Below are positions 22,201 through 29,533 of a stretch of DNA of 64,000 nucleotides, piece after piece. The position numbers and the translations under genes are program-made. Numbering within the stretch: the stretch's first letter is position 1; each line of letters begins with the position of its first letter. The DNA comes from a virus: the IMG/VR virus record IMGVR_UViG_3300010160_000023, positions 1 through 64,000 of that record. One strand, written 5' to 3'. The notes beneath the pieces are model-generated. The model was not told the DNA's origin. It searched no databases and saw only the letters and a list, made by a program, of their open reading frames with translations.

Positions 22201-25200
22201 CTATTAGTCCTCTTTGGAAGATATTCGGTGCTCTTGAAGCTTTTAGGTCTTTAACTCTTTCTGTAGAGTCATTTGATATTGCTCTACTTTGTTGTAATGA
22301 ATCAGATATAAGGGCTGCTCTTTCTTTAGCTCCACTTGGATTTTTTTGATAAGCCTCCATAGACTTACCAACTCTCTCTCCAAGATCTTCTATATTTTTA
22401 GTTCTTTTTCCTTGTTTAAATTCTTGACTAGCTTTCTGTGCTGTTCCTGAGAAGTCATAAACAGAATCAGCAGCGACTGCTAATGCTGTTCCTATTGCTA
22501 TGGTTCCAGCTAATGCTGGGCCTACACCAGGAATCATAGCTACTGAACTAGCTAAACCTAATCCTGTTGATAATGCAGTAGCTCCTGATTCAAGCTTGGC
22601 ATTACTTCTAGCTGCTCCTTCGCTTGAGTCTTTTTTACCAAAAATATTTTCCCCTTGTCCAGCCAAAGCTCCTACTGCCATAGAAGCAATAAATCCTCCT
22701 TGACCGTTTAATCCATTTCCAACACGACCTAATCCTCGAACTGCACCTCCAACAACAGGGACGTTTGAAACAGTATTTCCTATATTTTGAAATCTTTGAG
22801 CAACTATCGATTGTCTTGTTCTTGAAACATTTTCAGCAGAAGCTGCCTCTACACTTTGAACTCTAGTTAATACTTCTCTAGCTGCTGTAAGTGCTGTTGT
22901 AGATACTGTTGCTGTTCCAAGAGAGGCAGAATGTCTAATATCTGCTTCTATTGCTCTTTTTGCAGCAGCTACAGAGACATCTCCTCCTCTACTTGCTAAT
23001 TGAGCAAATTGAGTCATCTGAACTCCACTTGCTCTTAAAGCAGCTCCTAGTTCATTTAATTGTGCTGTTGGAATATTTAAACGACTATCTAAACTTCTAA
23101 CGCTTGGTCTTATAGCTCTATTATTAGCATTAACTAGCGCATCAGAAGCGTCTTCTATTGTTCCTCCAGTGAGAAATCTTTTAACTCCTCCAACAGAACC
23201 ACCAGAACGTAAACCTAAAGCCTTTGTTGCTTTTTCACGAAGGACAAAACCACCTACTGGTAAAGATACTGGTCCGATACTATCACTAGTTCCTGTTCCT
23301 GGTCCTTTAAAAACACTAATGCCTCCGGACGAAAATGAACCCATTCCATTACGATCTGCTTGATTCATTCGATTTAATTTGCCATATCCTATTTGCCTTG
23401 CTTCTTCTGGTGGAACAAAAGCTTCGCCAGCAGAAACCATAGCTTGAACATGTCCACCTGATGCATAGCCTCTGGCTTTAAGATAATTGCCAATCTGACC
23501 CTTTAGTTCTGCTGGGCCATTAAGAGTTAATTTAGCGTCTGTTGGAATATTTGAAGGAAGATTAAAGTATTTAGCAGCACTTTGTAGGCCATCTGGAAAG
23601 TCTATGCCGTAGTTTGTTGTGGCCTTATTAGCTATTGGACCACCTAGCTCGTGAATAATTCTCTCAGCTAAATAACCTTGTGCATTCGCTTCTCCAAGCT
23701 TCTTTCTTGATACCGATCCAACATTTTTCTTTTTATATAGATATGATCGAATACCTCTCTTCTCAGCTTCTGCAACATTTCTATCATCGTCGTCAACAAA
23801 AGCTCCCTCTGGATTCATCAAGTCTGCTTTGAGAACGGCAATTTGTTCTGCTGTGACATTCTCTCCACCAACACCCTTAATTCTACTAAGAGGAATTGGA
23901 ATACCCTTTTGGGCTAACCATCCGGCCACCAAATCCATAGTAGATTGTGGTCTAGCAGAAATAATATTTAGGTTATTGGCAAACTCCGGAGCTTGTTTTA
24001 TTGTACTAACAATAGCTGCTCCTAGAGCACTAAGTTTGGCTTTTCCTAGGGCTCCCTGAACTTTATTTCTATCAGAGAACTCACTATATTTGGGTTTTCT
24101 TGGATCTGCTAAAATCTTGTCAGCACCGAAAGCTAATGTTCTATCAAAATCAGCATATATTGGACCAGTTTGCTTCAAGATATCCTTGATCATCATATTT
24201 CTTGAGGCTTTATTTGCTATGTCATTTAGTCCACCACTCATCTTCTTTAATAGCTTCTTTGACATTTCAGAATCTAAAACACCACTAGTAATTCTAACTT
24301 TAACTGGATTTTGTAGTCCTGGAATATCTATTCTTGGAGTTGTAGCAAAAGCTTTGCCCTTAAACCCAGCAGCTCCGAACAAAAGACCCTCTGTAGTTGC
24401 TTTTTCTATATCAAGATTATTTGCTTTTTTAATACCAGAAGTTTTCTCTGTGTATTTTGCTAAAATTTTATCTTTGATAGCTTGTTCTGATGGACTTAGT
24501 GCATTTCTTTTCTTTAATATTCTTTGTATATCTCCAGGATTTGATCCAGTATCTTTAATAACTTCATCTAGAGTAAGAACTCTGAAGATATCAGTAGAAG
24601 TAGCTGCTCTGCCTGATGTTGGTGTCACCATACCAGCATCAACGAATTTACGAACCGAACCACCATCAGCAAAGGTATCACCAAATTTTTCTGCCAAAGC
24701 AGATCGTACCTTAGTTGTAGTTCGTCTTTTTTCTCTTGGAACACCTTTCATTCTTAATCTATCAAAAACACTAACTCCAGAGAATTCTTTTGGAACGCTT
24801 AGTGTCTGTGATTTAGATAATTGTCCCCATAAATCTAGTGATTCTAAAAATGGTTTAATATACTGCGGTAAAATAAAATCTAATTGTGGATCTTTTGATA
24901 CCGTCGGTGGAAGTTTAGACAAACCAGTTAAAAAAGTTTGTTTAAGTGATGATAGCTTATTTATACTTGATAGTTTTTGATATAGTCTCAGAGGGATCCC
25001 TTGATTACCGAATAATTGAGGAGGAGTTCTTGAGGCTACATAGTCTATAATATCTTTAGACGGGACTGGTTCTCCTGAGCCAATTCTTCTCCATCTTTGA
25101 TTCCATTCAGCTGGAAGATGAGGCTTAAAATCAATTTGTCTTTCTACTCCTAAAGATGCATATGCCTGTTTGTATCCATAAGTTCTAGCTTCTTTTGCTT

Positions 25201-27022
25201 CTTTTGCAGATATCTGGATCTTTGGTCCTATGTGTGTCCTTTCTGTCTTAGATAAATCAGATACTTCTCCAGCATTAGCAAATCTTTGTATTAGTCCTCC
25301 ACCATTCCTATTTAAACTATGAAGATTATTTACTCCAATACTGCGAACAGCTTGTTTTCTCATGACAAATTCGCCAGGAGTTAACATTGCAGGAACAGTA
25401 TCTCCATCTCCAGAACCAGGAACATGTCCACCAGCAGCATATCTTCTGATAGTACCACCCTCTGCTCTTCTTTGTCCTCTTACTGCTCCAACAAAGCCTG
25501 CACCGAACTGAACTAATGAAGAAGCTCCTTTAAAAGCCAACATAGCTGCAAGAGCGGGTAAAATTCCCTTAACACTATCTGCTACTTTAATTAAAGTACT
25601 AGTTAATGTTAATGCTCCTTTAATAATAGTTTGAAAACCGTCAGAGCTACCAATCTCTCTAAACAATGATAAAAATTCTTCTCGAACTTTACTAATCTGA
25701 TTTGCTAAAGATTGTTGTGCTTTTGCAGCGTCGGCGGCTAACGAGCCTTGTCCAGCTTGTGCAACCTTTAATGCGTCTTGTGCTGTGGCAAACTGCTGAA
25801 TTAATGGAATAACCTTACCGATCTGTCTGAATCCACCAAGCTCTTCAACAATTTTTGAGAAACTTAAATCTCTAGGATCTAATTTACTTAATCCCTGACT
25901 TAAAAGCTGAACAGCCTTAAATGCCCCAACGAATTTACCATCTAGATCTTGTAAATTAACACCATACTCTTTAAGGGCCTCTATTGTATCTCCTCTTTGA
26001 ATTCTGGTAAAGATTGTTCTTAAACCGGTAGCAATTGTTTCAGCGCTTTCACGAGTTGTTGCTCTTACGCTAGTAAATACTGAAATAAATTCATTTAAAG
26101 CATCTGTTCCTTCACTTACTCCCTTACTTGCAGTAGCGAACACACCACCAGTACGCTGAATGGCAGTAATAATATCACTAGCTTCAACAGCAAACTTAGC
26201 AGCAACAGCATTAACCGAACCTAAAGCTTTATCTAAATCTCCAGCACTAATTCCGAACTGTCTCATCAAAGCAATAGATCCTTCTACCGTTTTATTCATA
26301 TCATCGAAGGATGGAGCTAATGCACTTAATGCTAAAGCCTTTAATGCTTTCTCTGTATCTCTTGCACTTAAACCAGCCTGAGCTAAAGTACTAGATACGT
26401 CTACTAATTCTTTAGATGATACTCCAAGACTAGTAGATAAACTACCAATAGTATCACTAAGGCCCTTTAGTCCAGCAGCAGATTCACCAGTAACCTGTTG
26501 CAGCTTAATGAACTCTCTATCATAGTCAATAAAGGCTTGAACACCTGCTTTAATAGCGCTAGTTAATCCAAAGATAACACTTGTTACCGTTGAAATAGCA
26601 GCAAATCTTCTGGCGGCTAATCCTGCTTGTCTACCGAACTCTTGCATTTCTGTTCCAGCAGCCGCCGAGGTGGCTCTAGAGGAAGTCATAGCAGCATTTA
26701 ATCTTGCAATTGAACTGGTAGTATTATTGATTTGTTGAGGAACATTGCGGATATTATTACTAAATTGAGCAACAGAATTGCCAAAATTTTGTAGTGCTCT
26801 TGCAGCATTATTAGCTGATGTCGTGGTAGTTCCAAATGTTCTATTAAGATTATTTAAAGAGGCACTAAGCTGTGCTACATTTCTGGTTGTTGTTGGATTA
26901 ATATTTACATTAACATTTGCACTAATGGTACCAAGCTGTCTTCTAATATTAGATACAATAGCACTAACATTAGATGGACCTCGTAGATTTAATTGAGCTG
27001 TTAAGTTAAATGCTGATGCCAT
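16202..27022 (-). CDS. Tail tape measure protein (3,606 aa) with embedded HAD-like domain and EF-hands
   Basis: The longest gene in the window; ATG at 27022 after AGGATAAAAT. The first 500 residues match phage tape-measure N-termini (TLAQAGLSARDTEKALKALA, ESAETIATGLRTIFTRIQRG). The family motif 'VPAMLTPGEFVM' (about 540) recurs in altered form near 1250, 2345 and 3410, each time next to Gly-Gly stretches. Residues about 945-1110 look like a HAD hydrolase (YADFDRTLA, IISARPQ, FVDDDDRNV). Two EF-hand loops lie near 2395-2430 (DKNKDGILSLQE, DTNKDKRITISE). Long Ala/Glu/Lys-rich coiled coils fill about 2450-3150. By the usual 0.15 nm per residue this would specify a tail of roughly 500 nm, unless the inserted domains do not contribute. 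It sets tail length and probably enters the host during ejection. Confidence 0.93.
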   Translation of the reverse strand: MASAFNLTAQLNLRGPSNVSAIVSNIRRQLGTISANVNVNINPTTTRNVAQLSASLNNLNRTFGTTTTSANNAARALQNFGNSVAQFSNNIRNVPQQINNTTSSIARLNAAMTSSRATSAAAGTEMQEFGRQAGLAARRFAAISTVTSVIFGLTSAIKAGVQAFIDYDREFIKLQQVTGESAAGLKGLSDTIGSLSTSLGVSSKELVDVSSTLAQAGLSARDTEKALKALALSALAPSFDDMNKTVEGSIALMRQFGISAGDLDKALGSVNAVAAKFAVEASDIITAIQRTGGVFATASKGVSEGTDALNEFISVFTSVRATTRESAETIATGLRTIFTRIQRGDTIEALKEYGVNLQDLDGKFVGAFKAVQLLSQGLSKLDPRDLSFSKIVEELGGFRQIGKVIPLIQQFATAQDALKVAQAGQGSLAADAAKAQQSLANQISKVREEFLSLFREIGSSDGFQTIIKGALTLTSTLIKVADSVKGILPALAAMLAFKGASSLVQFGAGFVGAVRGQRRAEGGTIRRYAAGGHVPGSGDGDTVPAMLTPGEFVMRKQAVRSIGVNNLHSLNRNGGGLIQRFANAGEVSDLSKTERTHIGPKIQISAKEAKEARTYGYKQAYASLGVERQIDFKPHLPAEWNQRWRRIGSGEPVPSKDIIDYVASRTPPQLFGNQGIPLRLYQKLSSINKLSSLKQTFLTGLSKLPPTVSKDPQLDFILPQYIKPFLESLDLWGQLSKSQTLSVPKEFSGVSVFDRLRMKGVPREKRRTTTKVRSALAEKFGDTFADGGSVRKFVDAGMVTPTSGRAATSTDIFRVLTLDEVIKDTGSNPGDIQRILKKRNALSPSEQAIKDKILAKYTEKTSGIKKANNLDIEKATTEGLLFGAAGFKGKAFATTPRIDIPGLQNPVKVRITSGVLDSEMSKKLLKKMSGGLNDIANKASRNMMIKDILKQTGPIYADFDRTLAFGADKILADPRKPKYSEFSDRNKVQGALGKAKLSALGAAIVSTIKQAPEFANNLNIISARPQSTMDLVAGWLAQKGIPIPLSRIKGVGGENVTAEQIAVLKADLMNPEGAFVDDDDRNVAEAEKRGIRSYLYKKKNVGSVSRKKLGEANAQGYLAERIIHELGGPIANKATTNYGIDFPDGLQSAAKYFNLPSNIPTDAKLTLNGPAELKGQIGNYLKARGYASGGHVQAMVSAGEAFVPPEEARQIGYGKLNRMNQADRNGMGSFSSGGISVFKGPGTGTSDSIGPVSLPVGGFVLREKATKALGLRSGGSVGGVKRFLTGGTIEDASDALVNANNRAIRPSVRSLDSRLNIPTAQLNELGAALRASGVQMTQFAQLASRGGDVSVAAAKRAIEADIRHSASLGTATVSTTALTAAREVLTRVQSVEAASAENVSRTRQSIVAQRFQNIGNTVSNVPVVGGAVRGLGRVGNGLNGQGGFIASMAVGALAGQGENIFGKKDSSEGAARSNAKLESGATALSTGLGLASSVAMIPGVGPALAGTIAIGTALAVAADSVYDFSGTAQKASQEFKQGKRTKNIEDLGERVGKSMEAYQKNPSGAKERAALISDSLQQSRAISNDSTERVKDLKASRAPNIFQRGLIGLGLSSAKGIGNEDLMQISKESAKKAEPAADAARKIIEQRVDSGEKLSDITNPASKEFQQLTEIIASANPEFINARDRIMEMSDAAVATTGKTKEGLIAERLRIEGAKIANDGYLTAKEKTAAAAKAMEEADKAGRQLAQSFQRMVNTFNQALGKVTFNLEKMENASQANIAALNGNAKVSQVVSKNLNVLSNPRAYSQNERNTAYDNVSAPFGQDKDSVRKLLNLDSENLGFSVRNNINSSLQDRAGLTLDKAASSSRKNLEQEISNLPEIVRNEILGKFDAIAGKVASDTTPGMSEQDKVNKLANLLEEELGKAASESAQNVRNMAIEFEKARVGALNNFIDSINNAAEAQRKAQKSMADARETRIAGGDAINEVLGGAPRSVATLQGRQNFNIGQLTGGITDPVKIRENIERKNARRSQLEEQKQQLAEAKGNNDPGVIQLSGQIAGLNTEIANSSDALGQLANSTEIATAALNKIKDIQQQMSAQGDFLDRLATSTPEEADKLAKTFQRLQNNLAGGFNDARGSQAAQEAYSNALQSGSSHDQAKMAGDAVLAQERAEVLSLFKDLKPLLSLSGKSDAQINAMQGTVRQGVYTESGLLNNPMLGGIAQGQINYDRNPLNNPALRQAVAEHDAAIENRAVAQEQEGKLQLKVASETMASAAAKFAEATQNFAKIFEEMRNGDRKVEPPQRPAPGLPRVANAPAKAKGGLIYASEGMLVNFKPKGPDVIPAMLAKNEYVINAKDTMRNLPLLEAINSGEKIQYASKGGKVGYHANGGGPISASREFALLDKNKDGILSLQEAGEYIKFDTNKDKRITISEFNSQFMADKEEGNRVNRGVSVLRSKEHSRNEAFRRGVSESQVRYERRALFAESKPVKPNAATRPGMDQAPPKENPVDNVPPVPKPSPSSSPRGAEREDPAVTAAKRQQREMDEVREIQRKWQEDRVLPNAREEALLKKYEQRQREESLSENRSKNEEGRVIDQGGAPTTEWGRKYKAQQDARRQKREEKLREEQKKQDDDMAARRKATEKAAEAANNDPEVQKERAERDARYKAEAEAAKADAAKWAAENPEEANKLLKRNPETGLISPAEDRPTTGDSYTDRLRYRAAADALYKREEEKKLQKEAEDADKKEKASLESAFKMGEKIYEREEAERKQKVQEARDAEEERQYLATPEGQERARRSQEQVEQQNLEAFRARKQKEKDDNEAERARRGGGLGGMTQKDVDDANKTYQEYTDYAGAVAGGFFEGLTNNPMTRVLSGVGSAGRYAVQTGAVALTTAASRAIDQQARTQANYGSLGSSSDDKPLDINGPEYRAYYDSLGKLQDASAAGLQAGVVETAGGLTSYVDKKTGNQLLNYSDRLNAQRQGLEDQYLEGADETTRRTYSYANEAANYTLDPTLTAGAGVAAKGASRVAGAIDAADTARRAAAEAAAKAADDAAKAVATRTAERTAAAAKAADDAAARTAAVVRKEEKAASEALAMADSTPDFTPPRATDGGPPQVHGEDFYVNPGEAEQAAVMKKAADEAAARTAARAAEKEAAEKAARQAETKYPVKNPSQEFKDAYDKATAEAAAREASRPKPQTVTNNQPDLDKSLDDYSKIKGNDPAAPATKPRYDLDAAVKQDKFGTTATKDQTGQVASQRAMEGTAPTAPTYPATPTTSTYPSPTPRIKPAVRPFSRRAGELALVGGTTSAATYFGDTMGRQIFTPVAEMNDGLPPLPNTPPQPAFMQNRVPMGQGEVGRGGDDLPRANEEDLDRKKKNAKPKSLGGLIYASNGALISAKKSGADRHLAMLSDNEYVVNNKDSLRHRGLLDAINSGNYSRGGIVNYMANGGVVGAKYYQKAGLVDHSGNVPSGGSSGVSSNSQMSADALSSVVDKFGQHVNNIAPAISQFGEHVGQVSPALMSFGGMVGAFGGHVEAMSAGGTVSHTHSVENNHRFIGGESINNVLNTMGDGLKIAADNRLKDTLRNIDTYNENSLLRGTDAQSIMGKNNNIA

Positions 27023-27043
27023 ATTTTATCCTAGTATGTAGCC

Positions 27044-27081
27044 AAAAGAAAATCCCCAAGCATATTTTCTATACCTGGGGA
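27044..27081 (-). terminator. Candidate intrinsic terminator/attenuator before the tape measure gene
   Basis: On the minus strand TCCCCAGG, a 13-nt loop, CTTGGGGA (one G-U pair) and then TTTTCTTTT form an eight-pair stem plus T-rich tail in the 90-base gap between the 295-residue gene and the tape measure. Partial termination here would lower tape-measure expression relative to tail tube, which suits their stoichiometry. That role is inferred. Confidence 0.55.
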
Positions 27082-27112
27082 CTTCTTAGGAGTGATATAA
27101 ATAACAAACCAA

Positions 27113-28000
27113 TTATTCTTCAGAGACTTTGGGCTCTGGTGTTGGTACTGCTGGAGCTTCGGCTGGTTGTTCCTGTTGTTTAGTTTCATTGGCTTCTTCA
27201 TCGAGAATAATAGGGTTTCCATTATCGTCCAAAAAGGGTTTAGTCTCAACAACATAATCTCCTTCTTTATCAACTCTATTGCCGTACTTATCAACAAAAT
27301 TACCTTGTTCATCAATAAAACGACCACTATCATCAACTAGTCTATTTTCAGAATCAATTAGACGACCCTTTTTATCAATCAACCTTAGTTTATCATCAAC
27401 AAACTTATATTTCTTTAAAAATTTGTTTTCTGGTAATCCACTTTCGTAATCATTATCCAAACCATATAACATATTAGCCAAATTCTGAGCACCCAATATT
27501 GCTGCCGGTTCCGTTGCCCTATTAAGGTAGTCCTCCATACTACTAAAGTATGGCTGTTTAGTATCATTATACACCAAGCAAGCTGAGACTAAATAGTTAA
27601 ATCTAGCATTATCCGCTTGACCTTCTGCACTATGATTATCTAATGATGTACGAACACTAATTAGGTCTCGGATTTCATCTCGTACACCTTTCATTTTAAT
27701 AGCAAGGTCTTTGGCCTCATTTAAACTAAAACCACCCTTTGCTAATTGCTTTTCTCCATCTAGCAGTTCTTTTTGCAGAAGAGAGAACTTAGCCTGTTTC
27801 TCATCATTCCATAGTCCCTGATCTGCAAGAAGATCATCTAGCTTTGCTCTTACCACGCTCTTGCTCTTAATAGCGTCTGTAAAGGCCTGATTATAAACCT
27901 TCTGGGCTTCTCTTTGATCAGTTAATGATGGTGAACGAACTAAAAATTCCTTCTCTGTCTTCTCTGTTCCTACTTCTGCTGTAAATGTCTTAGTTTTCAT
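27113..28000 (-). CDS. Putative tail assembly protein with acidic hairpin-like C-terminal repeats
   Basis: 295 residues. The ATG at 28000 sits six bases after GAGGAG and is preferred to the ATG at 28018, which lacks an RBS. It overlaps the upstream gene by 11 bases. The N-terminal 190 residues are helical and charged (a KTEKEFLVRSPSLTDQREA-type head) and resemble phage tail-assembly or scaffold-like chaperones by position only. Residues about 200-260 contain seven or eight short repeats of the form [LF][IV]D-xx-G-R/N (RLIDKKGRLIDSENRLVDD). The tail is Pro/Glu/Ala-rich. Its position between tail tube and tape measure suggests a tail-assembly chaperone role; sequence similarity alone does not show this. 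Confidence 0.6.
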   Translation of the reverse strand: MKTKTFTAEVGTEKTEKEFLVRSPSLTDQREAQKVYNQAFTDAIKSKSVVRAKLDDLLADQGLWNDEKQAKFSLLQKELLDGEKQLAKGGFSLNEAKDLAIKMKGVRDEIRDLISVRTSLDNHSAEGQADNARFNYLVSACLVYNDTKQPYFSSMEDYLNRATEPAAILGAQNLANMLYGLDNDYESGLPENKFLKKYKFVDDKLRLIDKKGRLIDSENRLVDDSGRFIDEQGNFVDKYGNRVDKEGDYVVETKPFLDDNGNPIILDEEANETKQQEQPAEAPAVPTPEPKVSEE

Positions 28001-28295
28001 ATGAGTCTCCTCTGTCATTCTTGTTAAAATAGAACTTATAGTGATATTTTTCTTTAAAGGCCGGTTGGTTGTATAAAGCTTCTCCTAATTCTTTTAGAGC
28101 CAATCTTATTTGGTGATTGCCGTGATTTAGGATATTATTACGAGTTTGTTCCCACAAGCTATCATAAATTAATCTTTTATCACTTTCCTCTTCCCATAAA
28201 TATCCAAATGATTCTTCAAATTTAGCTATAGCTCCAATCATGGTTGTCTTTAGTCTTTTTTCCATATCATACATTAGTTGATCTTTATCTTTCAT
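27990..28295 (-). CDS. Small protein of the tail-assembly region
   Basis: 101 residues; ATG at 28295 after AGGAAATAACA. It is mostly helical and charged (MEKRLKTTMIGAIAKFEESFGYLWEEE), with no recognised family. The stop overlaps the start of the 295-residue gene by 11 bases, and the gene begins two bases after its upstream neighbour. Position between tail tube and tape measure suggests a tail-assembly factor; function is not shown. Confidence 0.6.
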   Translation of the reverse strand: MKDKDQLMYDMEKRLKTTMIGAIAKFEESFGYLWEEESDKRLIYDSLWEQTRNNILNHGNHQIRLALKELGEALYNQPAFKEKYHYKFYFNKNDRGDSYEN

Positions 28296-28297
28296 TG

Positions 28298-29338
28298 TTA
28301 TTTCCTATTTTTAAATAATTCATTAGATTGTGCTAATAGTTCTCTTTGAACATCCGGCAGTTGAGCATCTTCTACTTCTCCAGACCGATTAATAACTGCC
28401 ATTTTTTCTTGTAATCTTCGTTTTGATTCTTCACTATTAAGATCCATAATACTTTCAAAATCTTGGGTATTTCTGCTCATTAAAAATACTTCTTGAGCAT
28501 TTTTCAAATTTGGATTAATTTCATCAATACTCTTTTGGTTTTTTGTTTTATCTGCTTTTCTTTTTTGTAGTATCATCCATCCGTCCAGCATATCGTCATC
28601 TTCTATAACTTTTTCATTTGGACATTCTGGATGTTCATAAACACTATCATACATTTTTGTAATATTAACCAATCCTCTTTGATCATCGGTCCACTCACTT
28701 ACAGATCCAGGAAATATATGTTCTTTATTAGCATTCCAATAAGCTCTCCAAATATTACTTCTTGATAAAAGTTTAAAGTCTTCTAGCTTTATAATATGAC
28801 GATTTATAATATTGACAAGATCATTAAAATAAGTATAGGAAGATGATGATGTATCTTCAGCATCAAAAACCCTCATTCCTTTTTTATATAGACTTTTACA
28901 TATTATGTATTCATTCTTAATTGATTCAGCATATCCTTCAAGAGTATTAACTCTGAATTCAGATCTAGCATTAAGAATTCGATTGAGAGCATTTTTGGCG
29001 ATAGTTAGATTTTTTCTGATTTTCTTTTGATTATCAGAAGATACTAGGTTTTGAAAAAGTTCTACTTTTAGATTGTCTATTCTTTTTTCCATCTGTGTTA
29101 TCATTTGGTCAGAGTCTTTTGTCCATAGTCCTAAACTAATCATATGAGGAACCATATTAGCTTCTCTTATCCATTCCTCATATTTTTCATCATTCATAAT
29201 TCTATTATAAAGTAAATCTGCTTCATACCTTATGTGATTAGTAATCTTTTTTAGCTCATACTTTTCATTACGAAAGTAAAAAAGTAAAGAACCACATAAT
29301 ATCCTATGAAGAAGAAGTTCTTTTTCGGCATCATTCAT
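28298..29338 (-). CDS. Helical protein of the tail-assembly region, unknown function
   Basis: 346 residues; ATG at 29338, overlapping the end of a 47-residue ORF by eight bases. It is highly helical and charged with few glycines. A recognisable segment is LSRSNIWRAYWNANKEHIFPG (about 190-210), a pattern seen in phage proteins next to tail genes. No catalytic motif is visible. It lies between the tail tube and the tape measure, the usual place of tail-assembly chaperones, although it is longer than usual for that class. An internal scaffolding or chaperone role is possible. Confidence 0.6.
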   Translation of the reverse strand: MNDAEKELLLHRILCGSLLFYFRNEKYELKKITNHIRYEADLLYNRIMNDEKYEEWIREANMVPHMISLGLWTKDSDQMITQMEKRIDNLKVELFQNLVSSDNQKKIRKNLTIAKNALNRILNARSEFRVNTLEGYAESIKNEYIICKSLYKKGMRVFDAEDTSSSSYTYFNDLVNIINRHIIKLEDFKLLSRSNIWRAYWNANKEHIFPGSVSEWTDDQRGLVNITKMYDSVYEHPECPNEKVIEDDDMLDGWMILQKRKADKTKNQKSIDEINPNLKNAQEVFLMSRNTQDFESIMDLNSEESKRRLQEKMAVINRSGEVEDAQLPDVQRELLAQSNELFKNRK

Positions 29339-29474
29339 CCTTAGCCTTGGGTATTTTTAATTCCGCAAGTTCCTGGTCTTTTTCCTTGAGTTGCTTTTGT
29401 AGCATCTCTATGATCTTTTGACTATTATATACATCAACGTACAGCTTTCCTATCATATTGAATAGATCTTCCAT
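29331..29474 (-). CDS. Small coiled-coil protein (47 aa)
   Basis: ATG at 29474 preceded by GGAAACAGGA, a strong RBS at proper spacing. It encodes 47 residues, MEDLFNMIGKLYVDVYNSQK followed by a Leu/Gln/Lys/Glu heptad stretch. The stop overlaps the next start (GGATGAATGATGCC), consistent with translational coupling. It explains most of the gap between the tail tube gene and the 346-residue gene. Function is unknown. Confidence 0.6.
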   Translation of the reverse strand: MEDLFNMIGKLYVDVYNSQKIIEMLQKQLKEKDQELAELKIPKAKDE

Positions 29475-29533
29475 TCCTGTTTCCTTTATCTATTAAAATT
29501 CCTCGGTCTTTAATTATAATTGACAACTACTGA

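Noticed and set aside
17437-24980. Plus-strand and alternative-frame ORFs inside the tape measure (for example 24090-24980, 17552-18014)
   Set aside because: Antisense frames of Ala/Glu/Lys-rich coiled-coil codons; no RBS or domain.
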